A stretch of DNA of 64,000 bases from Phlegmacium glaucopus (Eukaryota; Basidiomycota; Agaricomycetes; Agaricales; Cortinariaceae), in NCBI GenBank assembly GCA_015039465.1, contig MU130366.1, positions 124,490 to 188,489 on the forward strand, given 5' to 3'. Of the stretch, positions 33,835-46,528 are shown in pieces (the stretch's first letter is position 1; every line of letters starts with the position of its first letter). The notes under the pieces were generated by a model, which had not been told where the DNA came from, searched no databases, and saw nothing but the letters and a program-made list of their open reading frames with translations. A program made the translations under genes and the position numbers.

Positions 33835-35992
33835 TTACGTCTCGAGTTTAAATACTGAAAAGGGGGAGTGAGAAAAAAAACGATCGCATCTCAAAAAGAA
33901 GGGGGAAGAAAAAAAAAAACTGACCACATGCACCACTACCAGGCTTGGTAGCAAAAATAACTTCATTCAACGCATCCCCTTCCAAGTTTTTATAAGGCAA
34001 ATAGTTCTCTTTAAGCTTTTGGATAAAGCCGTCCACCTTGTTCTCAGCTACAAGGGAGATTGTACAACCACCCCATCCTGCACCTGAAACGGGGTAAGAA
34101 CTTCATAGAAGCCGTGGAAGCAAGGCACCCCCTACCTGTAAGTCTACTGCCATAGGCACCGGCCTCCCTGGCTAGGCCGGTGAGTTTATCTAGCTCTGGA
34201 CACGAGCACTCATATAATTGAGCGCAGCTTGACTGGGAGTCATTCATAAGGCGGCCTAGACCCTCAAAGAACACGGAATCATTCGTATCAGAAGATCCAG
34301 CAGCCAGGAGGCAGGTCTGCCTGAACTGAAGAACACGTCGGGCTTCGGAGAAAACGTGTTTGGTGCGTTTGTATAATTGGAAATAGGTCGCTTCAACTAT
34401 ATGCACACGGGACAATATGTTAAATTGGGGTCTGTGATTGTTTGCTCGTGGTAAAGTTACTCACTCTCCACCCAGGAAAGATATACTTCGTGGAAGATGT
34501 CTCTTGGTAAACCTGATTTGTCAATCATTTCCGTCATGGTAAGGCCTAGTTCCCCGTCAACTGAATTGTTCGGCTTTAATAACTCCAATTTGTTTTCTAA
34601 CGCCACCAAACTTTTTTCTAATGACTCAGCTCCAATGTCTTCCCCCTCTTTTTCTCCAGCGAACTTACCCGCGACCTCTCGGAGGGTAATTCTGTCCTTT
34701 TCGCCGAGTTTGAAACCCAACGATTTGGCTAGGATACGTGCTGCGACCAATGTCTCAACGACACGTAAATTGTATCCGCGTTTGGCGCTTAAAGCTTTGT
34801 CAGCGACAACGAGCGAATTGGCGCAGACAAACACGGCGCGAACGGGCAGAGGTACTGCGGAAGCTGTAAGCATAGGATAGAATGTGATATAGAGCGCCGA
34901 AGAAGGATCGGACATGACTGAAGCTGCTTGGTCCATGCTTAGATGTGACCATGAGATTTGGAGTTCGTACAATAAAGATTCAACTCACCCTCCACTGTTA
35001 ACACCTAACTTGAAGTTCAATAAATCATGGATACATCAGCGTGGACGTACACTTACCAACTCTTTTCTCATTTTTCATGGCTAACTGCACCAAACCTCCC
35101 TTGTTAAGGGCCGCGGAAGCTGTTGCACTCATATCGGGATCTTGCTCCAGCTAGAGAAACAAGGTCACTAATCTCAATACCATAAAATTGGATGGTGATA
35201 ATCCTCACTTTCCCATTTACAGCTAGAAATGCCAGTGTACTGGCAACAACCATGGCGGCACTCGACGATAATCCAGAACCAGCGGGGACGGAGCCCGTTA
35301 CGAGAAGATCAACAGGAACGGGGGCGTCACTTTGCCCTGAGAAATGATGGCTCAAGACACCCTACAGATCAATTAATTGACGAAACGGAGACTTTCAAGT
35401 GGCACAATCGTACATAGTATCCTGCCTTAACGTAGCTCTCCCACCTTAGCTCCTTGGTATTGATATCAAGGTGCCATCCCTCAACGCGTGCCTTATCATT
35501 GGAGACATCCTCAGATTTCTTCGAAGCGGGAGCAAAAGACTGTCGAGTATATTTGGGATGTAGATTTTCAGCAACAACACCCCCCGGAGCAGGAGTAACC
35601 TCTGTACGTTGTTGAGCTGAGGCCACAGATCGGGGTGCACAAGCAATCAAGATATCCCGTTCAATGGCAGCAGGAAGTACACCAAACAATGCGTAGTCGA
35701 TATGTTCACCTGACGTAAAGCATTAAACTCGCCTACGATGACGGCTTTTAATATATATACCCACCGATCAAGCTGGAAAGTGATAAATAATAGAGTTTGG
35801 GGTACAGTTGGACAATCAAACGTACTTGACCCTCCCAGGTGCTCTCGTGATGTAAGTAGGCTTCCTACCAAATCTCCTCTCAAATTCTTGGGCGAGATTG
35901 TTCCATCTGGTCGCATGCTCCACTGATGCAGTCAAACTGCCGAAGACATCGCTTAGAGTTGTGTATACCGGGATGGACTGTTCTGCGATCAT
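33835..35992 (-). CDS. GAL1: Galactokinase
   Basis: Phosphorylates galactose to galactose-1-phosphate, the first committed step of the Leloir pathway. Ten exons close a 548-residue frame: 35826-35992, 35765-35772, 35414-35709, 35209-35361, 35057-35150, 34990-35005, 34465-34937, 34136-34396, 33925-34083 and 33835-33854. The galactokinase signature GRVNLIGEHIDY is split over the first three exons, the second being only 8 nt. The ATP-binding GHMP motif VPAGSGLSSSAA, the MDQAAS block after VNSGG, and the C-terminal GAGWGGCTISLV and KPGSGACVFKLE motifs are all present. Start ATG is at 35992-35990 (MIAEQSIPVYTTLSDVFG). No damage seen. Length agrees with fungal galactokinases (about 520-550). Confidence 0.93.
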
Positions 35993-38900
35993 TGCTTGCT
36001 AATGATATGGATTGTAAAGGAGAAGCGAAAGTGGAAAGGAGGTGAAGAAGAAGAAATGATAATACTGAGTCCTAAGTTTCATTGCATCATTCGAGAAGCC
36101 TTGTACCATGTGACCTACAATTGTCAGATGGTTGAAATAGTGCAACAAAACATTTATAAATTATGATACTAGGTTTACAAGTTAAATACCTTACCTAACT
36201 TTGCCCTCCGAAATCCCCAGGCTTAGACTTCAAAAACAGGACGTTCGCGCCTAAAATGTTACTTTGCGGCCCAATGGGTGGGTTCACAGTGGTTGTTATC
36301 ATATTACCGAGATATTGAAAAATGGGTGTCCAAACAAACGCCCCCTCAACGAGAAGACCTTGGAACGCTTGAATATGGTCCAATGGTCCATGTTATTGGC
36401 GACAGCGACCAGTTGATCGTTTACGCGCAGGGAAAAAGAAGGATGATGTTTGGTCCTGATTGACATATTGACATTGCATCGCCAAACAGCCCAGCTTTGA
36501 TGCCTTATTAGCCAAGCCTCACCTCACTGGCACCCCATTCTTTTGCCTTGATATTTTAAATTCCGTTTAATTTAATTCTGAGCTATAAATCGATCCTATA
36601 CAATTGCAAGCTTCTTCTATGCATTTGACCAATCTATGGCATGATCAGGCGGTGATAAAGCGCAGCCCAGACAGCTCTTCTACTCATGGCTAGTTGGGAT
36701 AAAAACGTCTTGAGATTCTCTTATGATGTATATATATATTCATTTTATATAAAAACATATCTAACCAATCATAGTGCGTCCTGATGTCCTTTTTCGCGAT
36801 CGGCGCTCTAAGTACGGTTCTTCTCTCTCTCAAGCGGCAAATAAGAATGATTCCCTAACCGGCTGGCAACGGAATCACATATGCCCCTCTCTTCGAAGAC
36901 GCGGCGGAGAAAATGGAGTCGACATTGATCGTATGATCGTATGTATGTCCGTTTTTAAAAATACATTATCAATTTACTACGTTTTGGTACAATGTGGGAT
37001 CCACGTTAAATTAGGGCTTTTTTACTCAGCTCAAGCTGTCCAACAATCAGAATCATTCAATGCAGATCCACAATCCACTTCAAATAAGACATTTACTAAA
37101 AATGGACTCTGACATATACACGCAGTGACAGACATGGGCAATCCAACCTTCTGTCTCCCGAAACCATGGCCAGGTAGTACCTTTGAGCCTTAGCCTAAGT
37201 TAGCCAGGATTCGATTTTCTAACTTTTACGTCTTGGAATTCCGAATGGATTTTAAGCTTGAATAATCTTTGTGAAATTTCTCATGAAGCCCATAATGCCA
37301 GTGGTCTACGGGGTCTTTTTTTTTTTTTGGCTGGGTTGTATGCCTACCTTCTCCTCCCCGATGTTTCGTAGAAAGTAGCACCGTTCTTCTCCCGCGAACG
37401 AACAAAGATAACAAGTTCGAATGCTACGAAAAAACCCGAACAGTTCCCCCGAAAAGCAATGATTATATATTGAAACTCCATGCAGCCAGAGGGGCCCAAC
37501 CCTTGCATATATATGCTTCGTAACTCAACAGCAGCCAGTATATAAAACCGCCGTTCACTCAGAAACTGTATATGTCTTTTCTTTTCAAATAGACCCATTA
37601 GTATAATCTCATCAATAAGTATCAGAAGCCGCCATATGTACGCAATCATGGAGTGACGCTCGGGTCCCCCTTCTTGATTTGTCTTTTATGGCGTACACGA
37701 TCTTCGGATTGAACTGATATATCCAAACCTTCGGAATCAAAGAAATCAACTGCTAAGTTTATACCGGTCCGATTTTTGGGTCCGATAGAGACGAGCGAAC
37801 GTGTCTTATTCAAAGTCCGTAGCATGGAGCCTCAGACAGCGCAACACAAATTACAGGAGCAAGGGTTAAAAATTTTGACGGAGTGGTAAGTATGTGGCGC
37901 ATGTCGTGTCAATGGAAAGCCAAATATATTCGTTGAAAAAATCATAGAAAGTATTCCGGCTAGTAACTTACCTCACACAAAACTCTCGGCGCTTCCAAGC
38001 CCAATTTTCAGGCCTTGAGCTTGAGTTGTGATCCTTTTCCGAGTCCGCTTAAATTTTCATTTCTGCACGACTCGTGCAGAGATGGAAATGTAAGCGGAAA
38101 AAGTTTGGTCGTTTGAACAGTGCTCGTTCCTTCCCGCCGCTGCCCGAGCCCTCCCTTTACCTTTTTTTTTGTCTTGCCCATTTTCTCCTCCCTCGCGGTC
38201 TTCTGTGCGTGGTCACGGATATTTGTGCATGGGTTATGGCCGTTTTTACCCAGAATATGCGCGATCATTTCCCCTAGAACACCGCCAACTCTACATGCAG
38301 TTTGATGAATAATTGTCTGAAATCGAAGCTTGCCTTCAGCTACCCATGATCCTAATGGTATCGTAGGGTTCCCATCCTCATCAAGGTCGATAACACCTCC
38401 TGACTGATTTTTTTTCGACGCGACCACGACAATGGGCCCGAATATGTTGATCCATTTTGTTTTGCGCCCGGTTCCAGGATCCAGAGACGGCCTCTGGTAG
38501 GAGGCATTGCCGTTGGTCAAGGATGGTGGTAGTCAGTTGATAGCTTCTATCTAGCCATATGCCATGGTTATCTGGGTCACGTATTTGGACTTGTACATTA
38601 TTAAGACTTAAAGGCTAAGGCTTAACCGTAGAATGTAATTAAGCCTTAAATTATATTATATTAACCCTTAGGCCTTAGGCCTTATTGACAACACTGTGCA
38701 TAACACAAGGAAGCGCTCATGATCCGTGACGACCACTTCCCATGTTAATTAAAATACATACCAGTAGCATGCCTCTTCATATTTTTTTTCAAAAGTTGCT
38801 GAAGCCCATACCCAACCGTGACTTAACATTTTACGAAAATTATATAGCAAAGATTCAGAAATTTCTCAGCTACCAGAATTTTATTTTTAGAGAACTCTTC

Positions 38901-41900
38901 TTAGTCTAAGATATGTCATCAGCTTTCGAGTTTCTGATGGTAATAGTCCAAAATAGGCAAGTATCAGCCTTGAAAAAATGTGACATCGCACTTTTGGCAC
39001 ACAGCGCCGAAATTTGTAGAATGTAACGCTTGTGTATATCACTGGTAAAGTTTGAAAAATATGTGCTGGGAGGATTTGCATATATATGGCTTGATAATCA
39101 TATTGTGTTAGACCAGGCGTAGGCGTAACTAGAACAAATAGCCTAAAGTAGTAGTCAATTTGAGCGGTCCGGTCACATCCGGTCATGAGTCACGGGCCGT
39201 CACAAAGGTCACAAGCTCTGCACACACTTTTTCGGAAATATGTCCAAAAAGGAAATTGACGAAATGATCCCTGACTCACAGGTCACACGATGAATTGATT
39301 CAATTGTATGACTTTCAAGTTAGGAGTATACACTAAACCACAAATGAAAGTGCAGGCGAACAACCGAGTTCTAACAGGGGGACTTCAACTTTCCTGAAAC
39401 AGGCTGTCAGACCCCTGGAAAGGGTGAATAGTGTTAACGTCAGGTACGCGCTCGCCCAGGAAAAACTGGGAACAACGCAGGCACGGGACGTTAGACGGAG
39501 GCGTATTTAGTTACCGACTAGTTTTGCAACCCCTCTTGACTCTATGATATGAATCCATCACCTTATATAGGACGGTGGACCTGAGCTTCGTCGCGACCGC
39601 ACCTCATGCAATTGACTGCATCCCTGGTTGGAATCAGGGAGCCAGAAAGAAACGGCATATGTACGTGTTGCAAACCCCAATAATATATAAGTTACCAGCT
39701 TATCATTTCACAAGCGAATCTGATCTTTGAAGCGATCCCTTCCTTACAACTTCCTAATCGAATTTTTTCTCGTATAGATTGAACAAAAGCGAGCATCGGA
39801 GATCATTAGTATCAGCACAAGAATAGCAATGCCAAGTCCCAAATCAAAGATAGGGGTCGCAGATTGATAGCACAGCACTTTGGTTGACGAGTTGCTTCAT
39901 CATGTCCAATGAAACCAACCCTTATTACGTCCACCTTCCATTTCTAATCCTTCGCCAAGAAACCAAAAGTTTCAAGTGTACTACTTTTTAGCCGGATTTC
40001 CGAGTCGTCGCGTAACCGTTCATCTGAATCAGTAAAGCCAAAAGTCCGAGATTCGGACAAAGTTTCGAACATACACATATACATACACACACAACTCCTT
40101 GGATTCGTAGGCATCAAAAAACGCGTCATTTGCTCCCGTTTTAAGTCGTTGAGTCTTATCTTTCGTCATTCGGCATTAACACTATCACCCAGTGTAAAAT
40201 TGGAACAATTGGTTAGACCCAATTCCTTGATCAAATATTGCTTTGAGGGGTTCGTACTTGATGTAGAAGGAAAAGAACGTCGGTTTGGGAAGAAAATCAG
40301 GATGGGCGTCTGGCTATCAAAATTTGGTCCATAGGGTCAGATTCCAGGCTGGAGAACCTTTATTGGAACTCGTGGGGGGTACCTTGTTTATGTAGGTGGC
40401 GGCTACAATCTGCTACGATGGACATTAAATGCGGTTGCTTTTTCGCGGGCCATGCTTACCGACTCATACATCAAAAATCAAAAGTCTGTTGAGCACTATC
40501 CCAGACTATCCCTGCTCTTCCGGCAGTGGCGCTGAGGGTCCGTGCGTAGTAAGTACATATCTTTTTTTTGCTGCTAAATTTAACCTACTATTCATTTGTT
40601 CAAATGCAGTAAAATACGACATTTGATTCTTGAATCCCTGGACCTGTCACTGGTCAAGGAGCAGACATGATGTCAAATTTGAGCAGACAAGACGTCGAAG
40701 CTCGACGTGTGGTATACATACACCGCTGGCTGTCTTTTCTCATTCATTCAGAATATCTAACCATGCTCCTGGATACTTCCCCCCCCCCAGCCATTCCCTC
40801 TCTACCAACTTACGGGGGGTTGACATGGACAGTTACTCTGGAACACCGAAAAGAAGGTTCAAAGTTCTCATGATCAAGCTTGACGACAGAACTCAGTTTC
40901 TTTAGGTATGGTCTTATTAGAAGAGAGTTAGTTGTGCACCCCAAAACGTTTCTGGCTTTTCACATCACTGGTATCATTCGCCATTGTAGACTTTTCTGAT
41001 TGTTTTACCGACAGAAGGTCCCCCGTTTCCAACTGTATTGCTGATACGCCGCCACATGTTAACATTTCGCTTCCTTCTTTTTGATAGCGCTCTGGAAGAT
41101 CAGATCTGCCGGCATAGCTACTTTTCACATTCTTCTCTCAAGGCGCCGAAGTTTTTCTGGCTGCAACTGATCTTTGTCCACCTATTTTCTTTCTCACGAG
41201 ATATGACAAAAAAGGTTTCTGCCTGTCGTTGCCAATCCTTGACTTTGGATTTGATATGATTAGACGTGGACGTCAAATTTACACAAGTCTAGACCTTTCA
41301 CACCAAGCTTTTTTTGTGTTTTCTTTTGTTGGCTTCTTGATGGTCTATAAAATTCACACCGGACAAGAGCAACAAACTTTTCTTTTCTTTTATGGGAGGG
41401 CAGACGTTTCTCGAGGCGGCCGCCGATGACAATCACAGGTTAACCGGATGGGGTTTCTCCCGTACTTGTTTGGTATATTTTTTTTCTGGTGAGCTAAGTC
41501 GACAGTATGCCATATAGTCCTAAACTTAACTTTGACAGGTTCGGGTTACTCTTAATTGAAAACCTTGGATCGTTATACGTTTGACAAAGGTCGGTCTTTT
41601 GCTTCCGAATGTGGCGTCTATGCTGACTGAGAGGGTTTCTCTCTGTTCGGGTGCCGTTCAGCTCGACACCCGAAGTCGTCCAATTCAGCATATTACTTCG
41701 AGCTGTTGTATATTGTACCGGTATGCCCGAGTGGCATCCGCGGGATTGGCGGTCTCATGATGTGTCTGCTGAGAAGGTATGCAGGGAATAAAGGAACCAT
41801 GTGCATAAAATTTCAAGCGGTGAAATAGCTCATGAGTCAGACTTACTATGACTGAGCCTTGATATTGGTAATACGAACCTAGGTAAGGCTTTACCTTTAG

Positions 41901-42342
41901 AGTACGAGTGTCCTTATGTTGCCAAATAAATCCTATAGGGTGCGCCAATTTGAAATTTCTTTTAAATTTCTTTTAGAAGGGGCCTGAAAAGTTGTTCATA
42001 AACACATTGGAGGGCTGAGGCGTGCAGAGGAGAAAATCTAGATTAGCTTGTGATTAGAAATTGTTTTTTACCCAAGATCACGCCGTACCGCTGCCATGCA
42101 ATGCTCATAGCCGGTCGATGCCGAAGAGTATAAATGATCAATCCGTTTGTCGAAAGTTTGTATTTTTGCAATCAAGCTCTTCTTCTTTACACAGGTATGT
42201 CGACAGGGTCGTTCGCAATCGCCACTGATTGGTCCAGCGCTTTTCAGATTGCTTCCTTTCTCCACATCTACTTTGAACTAAGCGATCACTGGTAAGGTGG
42301 ATACCGTATCTGCGAAGATGTATTAATAATGGTTCATTCAGA
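35993..42342. other. Gene-poor 6.3-kb interval
   Basis: I find no supportable gene on either strand. The longest open stretch is 38520-38008 (minus, 170 codons), which has no ATG at its start and no motif I recognise. 38600-38690 is an AT-rich block with CTTAGGCCTTAGGCCTTA-type words. An LTR-like sequence is noted at 39405-39620. The rest is unstructured by eye. Confidence 0.45.
39405..39620 (+). mobile_element. Possible solo or truncated LTR
   Basis: Begins TGTCAGACCCCTGG and ends GACTGCA, the TG...CA boundary of LTRs, with a TATA-like CTTATATAGGACGG about 60 bases before the end. It is followed by TGGTTGGAATCAGGGAGCC, loosely like a tRNA primer-binding site but also part of a TCCCTG/CAGGGA palindrome. 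I see no target duplication and no second copy, so this is tentative. Confidence 0.25.
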
Positions 42343-42633
42343 ATGTTTATTGCGGCTGAATCTGTTCCCGTTGGAGCTTGTCGTCAAGTGAAGTGCGATA
42401 AATGCCAGAAGATAACGTGGGCGGTAAGTAGTCTCCTTGGACCCTGCTCTGAGGTCGATCGATGCTGAATTGTGTACCCCTAACAGGGTTGCGGGCAACA
42501 TGTTGAACAGGTGAGCTACAATGTCATGGGAAAGGATGGCTTGACGTATTCCGCCTTGATGTAATAAGCTGACATAACTCTATAGGTGATGAAGGGTGTA
42601 GAGGAAGAAGACAAGTGTACCTGCAATAATTGA
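42343..42633 (+). CDS. Small conserved cysteine-rich protein (50 aa), putative metal-binding
   Basis: Three tiny exons (42343-42423, 42487-42510, 42586-42633) with GT-AG introns of 63 and 75 nt encode 50 residues. The sequence contains CRQVKCDKCQKITWAGCGQH, then VEQVMKGV and CTC before the stop. The pattern C-x4-C-x2-C-x5-W-x-G-C-G-x-H-x(n)-C-x-C resembles a widespread, uncharacterised small eukaryotic protein found in fungi and plants. Cys and His spacing suggests zinc binding. The gene is easy to miss because no exon exceeds 81 nt. An upstream coding exon is possible but not needed. The family resemblance is from memory. Confidence 0.7.
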
Positions 42634-42790
42634 ATTAAAAATATTAAATTTGTAAACGGGAGTACCCGGGGGCCATTTGATGGCATTATCCATATGATCT
42701 TCAAAAGACTTTTAACGATCGTGCCCAGGAGTTTCAATTTTACTCATTGAACCCCTCTCTCTCTCTCTCTCATGTTGACCTTTGCGAATT

Positions 42791-45478
42791 ATGAACATTA
42801 TTGAAGTACCAAAAGAATCACAGAGTGCATCCACCCCTATACTCTTCGATCCAGAGGGTGATGTACTCACAACGGATCATCTCAATGCTTTCGTCGATGA
42901 GGGGCGCCCCATGTTGAACAACTACTTTCGCCATGTACAAGTCGGTTGTGGTCAACATGGAGAAGTATATCTTTGCCACAGAGTCAACGCACGTCTACCT
43001 ATAGGACATCCAGAGCGTCGCATACCAGTCGTGAGCCACCTGTCTCAGAATTTTTTTTAATCAGATAAAATTAACCATTTCGGTAAACAAAAGGCCATGA
43101 AATCTGTCAAACGAAACAATCCACGTGCCGAACAGATGAAGAACTTGCGGAGACAAAGGTTGCCAGCCTCAGCACACGTGCCGGTTGCAGATAGGCTCAA
43201 CACGACAGAGGCAAAGATCAAGAAAGAAATCGCAATAATGAAGAAATTACGACATCCGCATGTAGTCAGGTTGTACGAAGTTATCGATGATCGTATGAAG
43301 GAGAAAATTTATATGAGTACGTCGCCATTCATTGCATGCCCATCATCATCAGCCATTTTTGTCCCTCATTTGCTCATTTGCTGATGATCTCTTTTCCCCC
43401 CCTAGTTATGGAGTATCTCGGCGGAGGGGAAGTGAAGTGGCGGGATGACCAGAACCGTCCCGTGCTCACTATTTCACAAACTCGGAGAATTTTACGAGAT
43501 GCTGTCCTTGGCCTCGAATATCGTGCGTAAATTAACAATCCATTTTCTTTTCTTCGGCGATTTACACCCCCCATCTCCCCAGTACATCATCAAGGTATTA
43601 TCCACCGAGATATTAAACCCGCGAACCTTCTGTGGACGGAAGACCGTCGACAAGTCAAGATTGGCGACTTTGGTGTCTCACATTTTTCTTATGCGCAACG
43701 TCTGGCTGCTGCGGGTGGAAAAGTTGGCCAACACGATCCTGATGATCCTCTTCTTCTTGACGACTCCAGCTTGACAAGAAGAGCGGGGACACCTTCGTTC
43801 CTGGCACCGGAAGTGATTTATGAACACACGGATGTCGCTTCACCATCATCATCTATGTCCGCCGTAAGCTCAGCTTCGTCCCTCCATACTGTAACTATCC
43901 CGAATCCTGCCGACCGGCCTGAAATCACCAAGTCTATTGATGTCTGGGCGCTTGGTGTTACCCTCTATTGTCTTCTTTTCGGAACGACGCCTTTCGTGGC
44001 AGACAAAGGCACATCTAGAACCGGCTCCGAGTTTACATTGTATAATGCCATATGCAACACTGACTGGACAGTTCCTCACATCATGGGTTACGATAAGATC
44101 TTAACAGGAGGTCGCCATCCTGATCCGAATTGCGAAGGAGCCAGCATCATTCATCTTCTTGATCGTTTTCTCCAAAAGGACTCTAAGATCCGCATAACCC
44201 TCGACCAAGTGAAGGTACGTATTTTAAATAAGCTTTTGATAGGTATTAGAATGAGACCTCAAATCACAGCATTCCATTGATGGTTTACAGATGCACCCAT
44301 GGATTCTTAACGACTTGGATGACCCCCAGAAGTGGCTTCAAATGACTTCCCCTGATGCCAAGATCAACGTGTCAGTCCACGAGGCTTCTGACGCAATGTC
44401 TGCAGTACACTTTCGATGGAGATGGGGTGGCAAGATCGCTAAACATATCACCTCAGTATTTCGAAGCGTTCGTCCAGCCCATCGGTCCTCAGATACCTTG
44501 CAGGATGCTGGAACAGAATCGGAGTTTGGAATGTCATCGGACCCTCGCCATCTGGTCCGGACTAACAAGGCTGTCGTTGGTATTACCTCAAGTCCAATTG
44601 TTCCTGTCCAGGACAAGCGCGAGAAGAGTAAATGGAAGGCGACAGAAGAACCTTCTAGACCTCCTAAAGGTGCCAAGGCGACGAAAGGTTTAAGCCCAGC
44701 AAAGTCGATCGAAAATTGGCCTCAGGCTTCACGAGGTATTCCTTCGACTTCCTATCCTGGTTCACAAAGTTTTATCCGGGGGTCTGATACTGACTTTCTG
44801 GGTCGCGAAATTTCCCCATCTACTTCAAAGTCAGGTAGTGAAAAACGTACTCGATTCGGTCTTTTCTCGAATTGGAGACCCACGAAATTCCAATCGAACA
44901 CTAATGTCTCATCCTACACCGAATTACCGGCCACACGGACTGTTGGGACTGTCGCCGGAGTTAATCCTAACTCGAGGAGAAGTGAAGAGGCTTTGCGGTA
45001 TTTTCGCTTTACTCAAAGTAGTGAGGACGACGAAGGAAGGCTTACAGCTGCACGCCGCGCGTCTAGTTGGGGTCAGGGCGATAAAGAGATGAACGAAGTA
45101 GTCAGCGTAACTTCTATAGAACGCGAGCTCAACGACCACGATATGAACGTTGGTGCTGGTGGGGTTTCGCGCGACGGCGACTTCGGGATTGGCGTTGCTG
45201 GACCATCATCCTTTCCCTCATTTTTAGGTCCTGTATCGGCGCAAGACACGTTTGATGACGTGGATAGACGGTATGGACAACCGTTTTATGATGAAGATTC
45301 GTCGACTCTCGCTAGTGGACCTGGTGACGACGATGACTGGCAACGTGGCAGCGACTTTGAGGATGACGACGCTGACGAAGGCGACGACGACGATGACGAC
45401 GACGACGCCGTTAGTTCAGATCAAGAAAATGGTGTTACATTTTCTCCTCGTAGACGAGCTATGAACATGGATGAATAA
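42791..45478 (+). CDS. CaMKK/Ssp1-like serine/threonine protein kinase
   Basis: Five exons (42791-43030, 43094-43316, 43406-43522, 43583-44214, 44291-45478) give a closed 799-residue frame. The kinase domain has glycine loop VGCGQHGEVYLC, Lys in AMKSVKR, catalytic loop IIHRDIKPANLL, DFGVSHF and GTPSFLAPEV, ending at MHPWI. The RQRLPAS-type insert between the ATP lysine and helix C and the long insert after APEV fit the CaMKK group (yeast Sak1/Tos3/Elm1, fission-yeast Ssp1), which phosphorylates AMPK-type kinases. The C-terminal 380 residues are Ser-rich and end in an Asp run and a basic SPRRRAMNMDE tail. The start is the first ATG in frame. CT dinucleotides precede it at about 42752-42770. 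Confidence 0.8.
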
Positions 45479-46080
45479 TTGCTAGCCACACCACACTCTG
45501 ATCTTTTGACGTATCTCTTTCTCTCCCCGTCTTTGTTTTTTTCTCTTCGTCTCCTATCTCATGGACAATTTCTGGACTGTTTGTTTTTCTTTCTTTATTT
45601 GTGCATCACAATCCACTTGATACCACTCAGCAAGACTACTACTACTACCACCACTCCATATTATTTTTCCCGATGTATTTTTTTTCTTTGCCTTGTCAGG
45701 TTTTTTCAGAACCTAACCAACCCCCTCTTTAACCATAGATGATGGCACTTTCCACGCCCACTTAGGTTCCCGACAACAAAACCTTTCTCTACCTACAGGC
45801 TTACTGCCGAAAAAAATTGCATTAGAGAGTAGTTTTCGTTTCAATAGATGACGCTCAAAACAAAAAGTCTCTGCACTTGTACATTACATACTAGATTACC
45901 AGTTGTGTGTAAGTATTGTTGAAATTATTATTATTATCTTTTCGATGCAAAGAGAGAAACAGTACATAGAGAGAACAAGAGGCTCTATGCAAGGGGCCGA
46001 ATCGGCGGTGGGTTCACACTATTATTATAAGACAGCCCGTGAGTCAAAGACTTGACTGGTCATCACATTTGGGGGTTGCC
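45479..46080. other. Downstream flank of the kinase gene
   Basis: No gene. Pyrimidine-rich sequence immediately after the stop codon is typical 3' UTR. ACTACTACTACCACCACT is a short triplet repeat near 45632-45650. Confidence 0.5.
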
Positions 46081-46083
46081 AAT

Positions 46084-46507
46084 AGGGACGTTCAAAGTTG
46101 AACGCAGCTTGCAATCATCTCGCAGCAGCACGTGCATCTGTGACCTTATATAATATTGTTAGTGCCGAAATAAACCTGTTGCCGACATCATGGAGATATT
46201 TCCGAGATCCAAATAAGATAACTGTCTGATAACTGCCAGCTGTTCTAAAGCCATCGGGTGCCATTTCAGCCTTTTCCCGTGATAGATAAGTTGTACTTTG
46301 GCAGAATTATGCGGAATCAGTATATTTTTGCCTCAACTACGGTCGAAGAGGCAATTTTTTCAATCTAATCCCATTTGCTTGGCCCCGCGTAAGCAAGTTC
46401 AAAAAATATTTTGATGGTGACGCGGCGTGTGATATTTTGTGACCAATGACAAATCCTCACGTGCTGCTGCGAGATGCGCGAGCTGCGTTCAACTTGTGAA
46501 CGTCCCT
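46084..46507. mobile_element. 424-bp Harbinger-like MITE
   Basis: Terminal inverted repeats of about 55 bp with a few mismatches and short gaps (46084-46138 and 46453-46507), starting AGGGACGTTCA, flanked by the perfect 3-bp duplication AAT (46081-46083 and 46508-46510). The interior is non-coding. The end sequence AGGGACGTTCAAAGTTGAAC resembles the end of the Harbinger element at 19473, AGGGGAATTCAAAGTTAACG, and both make 3-bp A/T-rich duplications. It ends 21 bp before the ATG of the next gene. Confidence 0.85.
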
Positions 46508-46528
46508 AATACAACTCTCAGGCTCGTC

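Noticed and set aside
37226..37649. Minus-strand ORFs with RRTVLLSTKHR and IWRLLILIDE
   Set aside because: Low-complexity and AT-rich codons, no motif and no consistent exon join.
38008..38520. 170-codon minus-strand ORF
   Set aside because: No ATG at its beginning, no recognisable motif and no splice context that links it to a gene.
41700..41790. tRNA-Leu/Ser-like segment (GCCCGAGTGGCATCC)
   Set aside because: Box A is imperfect and there is no B box or closing acceptor stem.
46439..46528. Upstream extension of the nuclease-like ORF into the MITE
   Set aside because: Those codons are MITE terminal repeat; the host ATG at 46529 is the sensible start.
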